DNA of 14,469 bases from Bacteroidota bacterium. Lineage in GTDB: Bacteria > Bacteroidota > Bacteroidia > Chitinophagales > Saprospiraceae. The notes under the pieces were generated by a model, which was not told where the DNA came from, ran no database searches, and saw only the letters and a program-made list of their open reading frames with translations. Positions within the stretch are counted from its first letter, which is position 1; the number at the start of each line of letters is the position of its first letter. The stretch spans positions 1 through 14,469 of the forward strand of contig QQUB01000447.1 in the NCBI GenBank assembly GCA_008501835.1, in the 5' to 3' direction. A program made the position numbers and the translations under genes. This document shows, one piece after another, positions 5,886 through 12,300 of the stretch.

Positions 5886-7565
5886 ATGGCAGACAATAAG
5901 ATCATCTTTTCCATGGAGGGCGTATCCAAAATTTATCCTCCGAATAAACAGGTACTGAAGAATATCTGGCTCAGTTTTTTCTATGGAGCCAAGATTGGTG
6001 TTTTGGGTTTGAATGGTTCGGGTAAATCGACTTTGCTCAAGATCATTGCAGGGCTGGACCAAAACTACCAGGGGAACATCAGTTTTGACGGAACTTACAA
6101 AATCGGATACCTCGAACAGGAACCACAACTGGACGAGAATAAATCTGCCCGTGAAGTGGTGGAAGAAGGTGTCAAAGAGATCATGGATGTCATGGCAGAG
6201 TATGAAGCCATCAACCTGAAGCTGGGAGAACCTCTGGAGAACGATGAGATGATGGAGCTTATTGAAAAGCAGGGTGTATTGATGGAAAAACTCGACCATC
6301 ACAATGCCTGGGAGTTAGACAATAAGATCAATACAGCCATGGATGCACTTCGTTGTCCTCCGGATGATGCGTCGGTAAAAGTGCTTTCAGGTGGTGAGCG
6401 TCGTAGAGTAGCACTGGCAAGATTACTGTTGAGTAATCCAGACATCTTGCTGTTGGATGAGCCTACCAACCATCTGGATGTAGAATCCGTTCACTGGTTG
6501 GAGCAATACCTGAAGAGTTTCCCCGGAACAGTCATTGCCGTTACCCACGACCGTTATTTTCTGGATAATGTTGCCGGTTGGATTCTTGAATTGGACAGGG
6601 GAGAAGGGATTCCATGGAAGGGTAACTATTCTTCCTGGCTGGATCAAAAAGCTAAAAGGCTGGAACAGGAAGAAAGATCTGAGAGCAAAAAACGGAAAAC
6701 CCTCGAGCGAGAGTTAGAGTGGATCAGAATGGCACCAAAAGCCAAGCAGAGTAAAGGAAAAGCACGTTTGAACGCTTACGAAAAACTCGCCGGAGAAGAA
6801 TCCAAAGAGAAAGAGAAAAAACTTGAATTGTATATCCCGCCGGGGCCTCGCCTGGGGGATAAAGTGATTGAAATTGACAATATTTCCAAATCCTACGGGG
6901 ATCGCATCCTTTTTGAAAATCTGACATTAAGTATACCAAAAAATGCGATTGTGGGAATCATCGGTCCAAACGGGGTGGGAAAGAGTACCCTTTTCAGAAT
7001 CCTTATGGGCCGGGAAACGCCTGATACCGGGTCCGTGACCATTGGAGATACCGTTCAATTGTCTTACGTTGACCAGAGCCACGAACAATTACAGAACAAG
7101 GAGCAATCAGTATATGAAGTTGTTTCTCAGGGAAATGAAATTCTGGACGTCGCAGGCACTTCTGTGAATGCCCGTGCCTACATTAGTCGTTTCAATTTCG
7201 GAGGCAGCGATCAGCAGAAAAAGATAGGTTTGCTTTCCGGAGGTGAACGTAACCGTGTGCAATTGGCCATGACCCTCAAAGAAGGAGGTAACGTGTTACT
7301 GCTTGATGAGCCCACCAACGATATTGATGTGAATACGCTTAGAGCCCTGGAGGATGGAATCGACAATTTTGCCGGTTGTGTTTTAGTGATCTCTCACGAC
7401 CGTTGGTTTATTGATCGTTTGGCAACACATATTCTTTCATTCGAAGATGAAGCTGAGGTGGTTTTCTTTGAAGGGAACTTTACCCAGTATGAAGAGATGA
7501 AGAAAGCCAAATGGGGAGATAACCCTCCTAAGCGACCGAAGTTCAAGAATGTGATTAACAGGTAA
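5886..7565 (+). CDS. ettA: Energy-dependent translational throttle protein EttA (ABC-F ATPase)
   Basis: 559 residues, close to the 555 of the E. coli protein. It has two ABC ATPase domains and no membrane segment. Domain 1: Walker A GLNGSGKST (41-49), signature LSGGE (167-171), Walker B ILLLDEPTN (187-195, catalytic Glu192) and H-loop THDR (220-223). Domain 2: Walker A GPNGVGKST (360-368), LSGGE (450-454), LLLDEPTND (471-479, Glu475) and SHDR (503-506). Residues about 95-140 form the acidic arm that contacts ribosomal protein uL1 in EttA. Residues about 240-320 form the charged inter-domain linker (KSKGKARLNAYEKL-type) that reaches the P-site tRNA. In E. coli, EttA binds the ribosomal E site and gates the first peptide bond according to the ADP/ATP ratio. 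All catalytic motifs are intact. The gene has its own promoter-like box and appears monocistronic. Confidence 0.96.
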   Translation: MADNKIIFSMEGVSKIYPPNKQVLKNIWLSFFYGAKIGVLGLNGSGKSTLLKIIAGLDQNYQGNISFDGTYKIGYLEQEPQLDENKSAREVVEEGVKEIMDVMAEYEAINLKLGEPLENDEMMELIEKQGVLMEKLDHHNAWELDNKINTAMDALRCPPDDASVKVLSGGERRRVALARLLLSNPDILLLDEPTNHLDVESVHWLEQYLKSFPGTVIAVTHDRYFLDNVAGWILELDRGEGIPWKGNYSSWLDQKAKRLEQEERSESKKRKTLERELEWIRMAPKAKQSKGKARLNAYEKLAGEESKEKEKKLELYIPPGPRLGDKVIEIDNISKSYGDRILFENLTLSIPKNAIVGIIGPNGVGKSTLFRILMGRETPDTGSVTIGDTVQLSYVDQSHEQLQNKEQSVYEVVSQGNEILDVAGTSVNARAYISRFNFGGSDQQKKIGLLSGGERNRVQLAMTLKEGGNVLLLDEPTNDIDVNTLRALEDGIDNFAGCVLVISHDRWFIDRLATHILSFEDEAEVVFFEGNFTQYEEMKKAKWGDNPPKRPKFKNVINR

Positions 7566-7829
7566 ATTATTTAAGTTGGTGTTAAATGTTTCGAGCCTTT
7601 CTGACATCCTCAGGAGACAGGTTTTGGAAAGTAGGTATATTTTGAAAATCATTCAATTTACTGAGGGATTCTGTAGCATTGAATGCTCAACAGGAATGGT
7701 TGAACCTGCGGCCCGGGTTAAGTAATTAACTGAAAACCCTTTCGACCATATTGGCAATTGATTAAAGTCATTGTTTATTGCCAGGGAATATGATACTTTG
7801 AAATTGTCTAGTTCACTTAAAGTATCATT
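7566..7829. other. Intergenic region between ettA and the desaturase gene (264 bp)
   Basis: No clear terminator follows ettA. The right end holds the desaturase promoter-like box and inverted repeat. On the minus strand, two tracts free of stops, in different frames (7656-7847 and 7585-7686), read like protein but lack a start and would need a frameshift to join; they may be a decayed gene or chance. Nothing else is recognised. Confidence 0.4.
7791..7827. promoter_or_regulatory. Inverted repeat at the desaturase start (operator or leader hairpin) overlapping a -7-like box
   Basis: TGATACTTT (7791-7799) and AAAGTATCA (7819-7827) are perfect reverse complements, extendable to 11 pairs with one G-U. 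The centres are 28 bases apart and the right arm ends 2 bases before the ATG. The left arm overlaps TACTTTG (7794-7800), a possible -7 box. If that box is used, the repeat is more likely a protein-binding operator; if transcription starts further upstream, it would form a hairpin beside the start codon. Confidence 0.5.
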
Positions 7830-8939
7830 ATGGAAACCGTTAAGTTCCTAAGGGAAAGTAGTATTGAACAGGAGTTCGCCCGAGAATTGAGAAAACGGGT
7901 ACGTGATTATTTTAAAGTTAATAATATCTCTATTCACGGGGACTATCGTATGTATTTGAAAACGATTATTCTTTTAGGAGTATATCTGGCTCCCTTTATC
8001 GTTATACTCACAACTCCTTTATCCCCGTGGATCGCATTAATACTGGCTGTTGTTATGGGTGTTGGTGAAGCGGGAGTTGGTATGTCGATAATGCATGATG
8101 GCGTGCATAATGCTTATTCTTCAAAGCCATGGTTGAATAAACTTGCATCCTCAACAATGTTGTTACTTGGAAGTAGCATATTTAACTGGAAGGTACAACA
8201 CAATTTTTACCATCACACTTTTACTAATATTTTTAAACACGATCCGGATATCTCCAATTTAAGGATCATTCGTCTGTGCGAACACACTCCACTTAAAAAA
8301 TTTCATCGGTACCAGCATTTCTATGCTTTTTTGCTGTATGGACTGCTGACATTTGCTAAGTTGTTTGGAGAAATTGGAATATTGCATGGTTACAATAAAC
8401 AAGGAATTACCAGGAGGTTTAATTTGAATCCAACCTTGCAGATGATCCGGCTTATCAGCATAAAAATTATCTATTTTGCGATCATGCTTGGTTTACCCTG
8501 GTTATTAACCGATTTTGCTTTTTGGCAGATCCTTATTGGATTTACGGCATTGCATTTAACTGCAGGAATTATTATGGGTACGGTGTTTCAGATGGCCCAT
8601 GTAGTAGAAGGAACCGCTCAACCGCTTCCCGATGAGGGTAATAAGATTAAAAGGGATTGGTTAGTTCACCAGTTACAAACTACTTCAGATTTTGGTGAAA
8701 AAAATAGTCTGCTCAGCTGGTATATAGGCGGGCTGGATTTTCAGATTGAACATCATTTATTTCAAAGGATATGTCATATTCATTATCCTAAAATTGCCGC
8801 TATTGTGAAAGCTACAGCGGAAGAGTATGGTGTGCATTACAACTTAAAGCCTACGGTTTTTCATGCTCTGGCTTCTCATTTTCGAAGGTTACGGATGCTG
8901 GGCAGAGGAATAAAGGAGCCCAAAATAGCAAGTGTATAA
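7830..8939 (+). CDS. Membrane fatty-acid (acyl-lipid/acyl-CoA) desaturase, front-end type
   Basis: 369 residues. The three histidine boxes of membrane desaturases are present: HDGVH (89-93), HNFYHH (124-129) and QIEHH (305-309), with an additional conserved-looking His257 in FQMAHVVE. Gln in place of the first His of box 3 is characteristic of front-end (delta-5/delta-6) and some acyl-CoA desaturases. Hydrophobic segments lie at about 43-62, 66-85, 169-180, 211-228 and 230-250, consistent with a di-iron enzyme with its active site on the cytoplasmic side of the inner membrane. There is no fused cytochrome b5 domain, so an external electron donor (ferredoxin or similar) is needed. It would introduce a double bond into membrane acyl chains, often for cold adaptation; the position of the bond cannot be read from sequence. 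The ATG is directly preceded by an inverted repeat that may regulate it. The gene is visibly more AT-rich than ettA. Confidence 0.92.
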   Translation: METVKFLRESSIEQEFARELRKRVRDYFKVNNISIHGDYRMYLKTIILLGVYLAPFIVILTTPLSPWIALILAVVMGVGEAGVGMSIMHDGVHNAYSSKPWLNKLASSTMLLLGSSIFNWKVQHNFYHHTFTNIFKHDPDISNLRIIRLCEHTPLKKFHRYQHFYAFLLYGLLTFAKLFGEIGILHGYNKQGITRRFNLNPTLQMIRLISIKIIYFAIMLGLPWLLTDFAFWQILIGFTALHLTAGIIMGTVFQMAHVVEGTAQPLPDEGNKIKRDWLVHQLQTTSDFGEKNSLLSWYIGGLDFQIEHHLFQRICHIHYPKIAAIVKATAEEYGVHYNLKPTVFHALASHFRRLRMLGRGIKEPKIASV

Positions 8940-8994
8940 AAGTAAGTAAGAGGACAATATTAGTTTTGATCAAAATACTTTATTCAATCAAGAA

Positions 8995-9048
8995 GGCGCT
9001 GAGAGCTGTTACGCAAAGTTACGCGGAGAAGCGCTGAGTTTCGCGGAG
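8995..9048. repeat. GCGCTGAG / CGCGGAG short repeat cluster
   Basis: GCGCTGAG occurs at 8996-9003 and 9031-9038, and CGCGGAG at 9022-9028 and 9042-9048, with ACGCAAAG (9011-9018) between. The CGCAAAG words also occur, on the minus strand, in the right part of the 151-bp element at 4536-4686. Non-coding, GC-richer than its surroundings. Confidence 0.5.
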
Positions 9049-9064
9049 AAAAGCAAACGAACCT

Positions 9065-9106
9065 GCGGCCCTCCCGACATTTCATATGCGGGATGTACCA
9101 TCTGCG
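9065..9106 (+). repeat. 42-bp palindromic repeat unit, copy A
   Basis: Begins GCGGCCCTCCCGACATTTCA and ends with ATCTGCG. It differs from copy B at three positions. CCCG/CGGG and CAT/ATG can pair with one bulge, so the core (9071-9095) folds into a small hairpin. Confidence 0.7.
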
Positions 9107-9113
9107 CTTCTTG

Positions 9114-9155
9114 GCGGCCCTCCCGACATTTCATGTGCGGGATGGATCATCTGCG
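9114..9155 (+). repeat. 42-bp palindromic repeat unit, copy B
   Basis: The second copy starts 49 bases after copy A, with only 7 bases (CTTCTTG) between them. 39 of 42 bases are identical. The core CTCCCGACA...CGGGATG is at 9120-9144. Two copies with a 7-base gap do not fit a CRISPR array. Confidence 0.7.
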
Positions 9156-9388
9156 GTATAGCCCTATTGTTTCGCTTCAGGAAAACATTTGATTTAAAGT
9201 AGTTCTGTCCATGTACTTTTTTCAAAAAAGAAGACATTAAATCCGTCTTCATCCGTTAGAACCGTTTAATCCTATTTAGGCAAGGGAAGGTCCCGGATTT
9301 CTCCTCTTTTTTCTTAAAACCTTAAATCTTCTGGTGTTGAAGGTAACAAAATTCCTATTTTGGGTATCTAAATAAAAAACACCTGGAC
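9156..9388. other. Non-coding stretch between the repeat cluster and the protease gene
   Basis: No gene seen. CTTTTTT-C-AAAAAAG (9216-9230) is an AT-only palindrome with too small a loop to be a clear terminator. CCGT recurs at 9243, 9253 and 9262 in an ATCCGT/AACCGT context with a 9-10-base period, possibly another worn intergenic repeat. The right end probably contains the protease promoter. Confidence 0.4.
9356..9362 (+). promoter_or_regulatory. Candidate -7-like box for the M43 protease gene
   Basis: TATTTTG is one base shorter than TAnnTTTG. It lies 26 bases before the ATG, with TTG at 9337-9339 upstream as a weak -33 candidate (16-base spacing). Both elements are imperfect. Confidence 0.3.
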
Positions 9389-12300
9389 ATGAAAACGATC
9401 AGCACTCTTTTGATGGGCACTTTGGTGCTCCTGTCAATTCTTATTCTCAATGCCTGGCATAATTCCTCCCCCCTCCAGCCTTACAATGCCGGGGAACAAT
9501 ATTGTGCTACCGATGAACTGTTCCAAAACGCCCTGGAAAAAGATCCTCGCTTTAAACAAAAACATGAAGCTATGGAAAGGATCTTACTCCAGAACCATTC
9601 CAAAAATAAGGAAGAAAAATCCAGTCCCCCTCCTTATATTATCCCAGTGGTAGTGCATATCATTCATGAAAATGGTCCGGAGAATATTACGGATGCCCAG
9701 GTGTTGGATGGTATGGAACACCTCAACCAGGCTTTTGCGAATACAGACTATTACGATCAGGGAACAGGTGTGAATACCCAAATCCAGTTTTGTTTGGCCA
9801 AAAGAACTCCTGAAGGTACATTTACCACGGGAATCAATCGCGTCGAATCTCCTTTGACTAATGTGGATATGAACTCTGAGGATTTGGATTTAAAAAACCT
9901 AATCCGTTGGGATCCATTGCATTATGTGAATATTTGGTTGGTGAATGAAATATGTTCCGGGTCCAGTGGATGTGGTGTTGCAGGGTACGCTTATTTACCA
10001 GGAGCGCATGGTAGTAATGTAGACGGGATCGTACAGGAAGCCCGCTGGTTTGGTTCTTCCAATGCTAATTCTGGCGTTCAGGTACATGAAATGGGGCACT
10101 ACCTCGGTTTGTACCATACTTTCCAGGGAGGTTGTACCAATGATGATTGCATGACGGATGGTGACCGGGTTTGTGACACACCACCGGATAATTCTACTGC
10201 TGCAGTGCCTTGCGCCGGTTCCGCAAATTCCTGCACAACGGATACAAACTCAGGCTTTGCGACCGATCAGAATGATATGTTCTGGAATTATATGGATTAT
10301 GGTAACTGGAGTTGTTACTCAGCTTTCTCACAGGGGCAGGCGGACAGGATGCACGGAGTCATTGACAATATTCGCGAAAGCCTTCTGGAATCAGAGGGGT
10401 GTGATGATCCATGTTCTGTGAACCTGGTTGCGGATTTTACTCCGGGTGCGAATCAAACAATCAACATCGGAACTGCCATCAATTTCGTAAATACATCATC
10501 AAACGGAAGCATCTGGGACTGGCATATTGATGGTGTGTCATCAGCAAACACAGCAGATTTTTCCCATACTTTTAATACCCTGGGAACCTTTGAAATAACA
10601 CTTTATGCTACCAATGCCGATCCGAATTGTCATGATGATTACTCGATCTACGTGACTGTTGTTTGCCCTGTGGAAGCTGGTTTTTCTTCTTCAAATGTCT
10701 ATCCATTACCCGGCGAGATAGTGAATTTCACAAATGAAAGTACAGAAGCGACAGATTATGTCTGGACAGTGAATGGAACGACGGAAGCGACCACGATGGA
10801 TTTTACTTTTGTATTTCCTTCGGAGGGCGTTTACCAGGTTTGTCTGGAAGCCTCCAATGGACTTTGTGAACAAAGTTTTTGCCAAACCCTATTCGTATTC
10901 GAACCTACAGGAAGTTGTGAAGATTCAACTTTCGTAAAAATTATTGGAGACCCTAATGCCAATGAAAAAGGAAATCTCATCATTCCTTCCTCCGACGGTA
11001 ACTTTTACCTTGGGGGTTCCTACTATGGAAATCCGTATATCGTAAAAATGACTCCGGGCGGGGTTGTTCTGTGGGAATATTTCATCCCCATGGCCTGGGA
11101 CATTCTGGTGGATTATACGATTACAGATATGATTGAAGACTCTGCGGGAATGCTCGTTTTTTGCGGACTGGATGGTTCAGGACAGAACCTTCAGGGGTTC
11201 ATTTGTAAATTTAATCCAATGACCAATGCAGTGGTTTGGATGCAACGTACGTCTTATTCGTCTGGATTAAGATCAATTTTAGAACCCCCTCCCAACTCCA
11301 CTCCTGGCAATGAATACATTGTCTTTGGTGATACCCATTTTAATGGTCCTCCGGGCAACTGGGATGATTTCACCTTTCTGAAGGTTGATCGAACCACAGG
11401 GAGCATTGCAGCCTTTACTCCACAGAATTATACATTAGGCGCATCCCAATCTTCTGTTGAATCCGTACTGTATAACAATGAAGTTTATACCATTGGGCGG
11501 TATACTCACCCCGTAGGGACCAACACAGATAAGATGCGTTACGGAATGAGCAAAATGGACATAAACGGTAACGAAATTTGGTCCAGAACCTATTTTGTGG
11601 ATGAAAGCCAGACGGCCCGTTTATACAATCGGGATTTTGTCATAGAAAATCAATCCATTTTTATCCTGGGAGATGGTGATGAAAATGGAGACAGCAACAC
11701 AGATATTTCCCCGTTTTTGGTCAGAACAGACCTTAATGGAAATATTAGCTGGGTCCGTAAATACGAGCTTTTTGGTATTGGAAAAGTTCAGGCGTTGGAA
11801 ATAGTTTCGACACCACATGCTTTTTATTTCTTTGGCAAAACAGTGGAATCTCCACATGAGATATTCGTTTTGAAAACGAACAAGGAAGGCTGGACAGAAT
11901 GGGCGAAATCCTATACTTTTTCCGGAAATGATGAAGTGAGCCTTCATCCAATTAACCAGATGATTATTGATGGGCAATTTATTTATTTGACGGCGACTAC
12001 AGGCGATCCTGGCGGTTTTGATTCCAACATACTCGTGGTAAAAATGGATTTGGATGGTAATACGGCAGGAGAATGTGTGATATCAGAATCTTTGGGTGTG
12101 GAGGATTATTACCTGGAATTATCAGCAGACCCTGAAATAGATCTGGTGGAATATGATAGTCCCATGGATGTCTATGAGTGGCAGCCGGAACTGCTCGAGA
12201 CCGAATCGCCTGTTGATGGCTGTGGTTGCCAACAGGATACAATTCCCTGTGAAGATACATTTGTGAAAACACTGGGAACCCCCATGGATGATGAATCCGG

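Noticed and set aside
5856..6302. 148-residue minus-strand frame over the ettA start
   Set aside because: Antisense to the strongly conserved first ATPase domain; a shadow of that coding sequence.
7437..7652. 71-residue minus-strand frame across the ettA end
   Set aside because: More than half overlaps the conserved ettA C-terminus and the product has no recognisable features.
8964..8975. TTTTGATCAAAA palindrome after the desaturase stop
   Set aside because: Perfect but short, AT-rich and without a T-tract; not enough to call a terminator or operator.
9065..9155. Possible CRISPR array from two near-identical repeats
   Set aside because: Only two copies, 7-base gap instead of a 25-45-base spacer, and no cas genes.
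11621..11977. 118-residue minus-strand frame inside the protease gene
   Set aside because: Antisense to a continuous plus-strand frame with clear propeller motifs; no domain of its own. The same holds for the other frames between 9450 and 14242.
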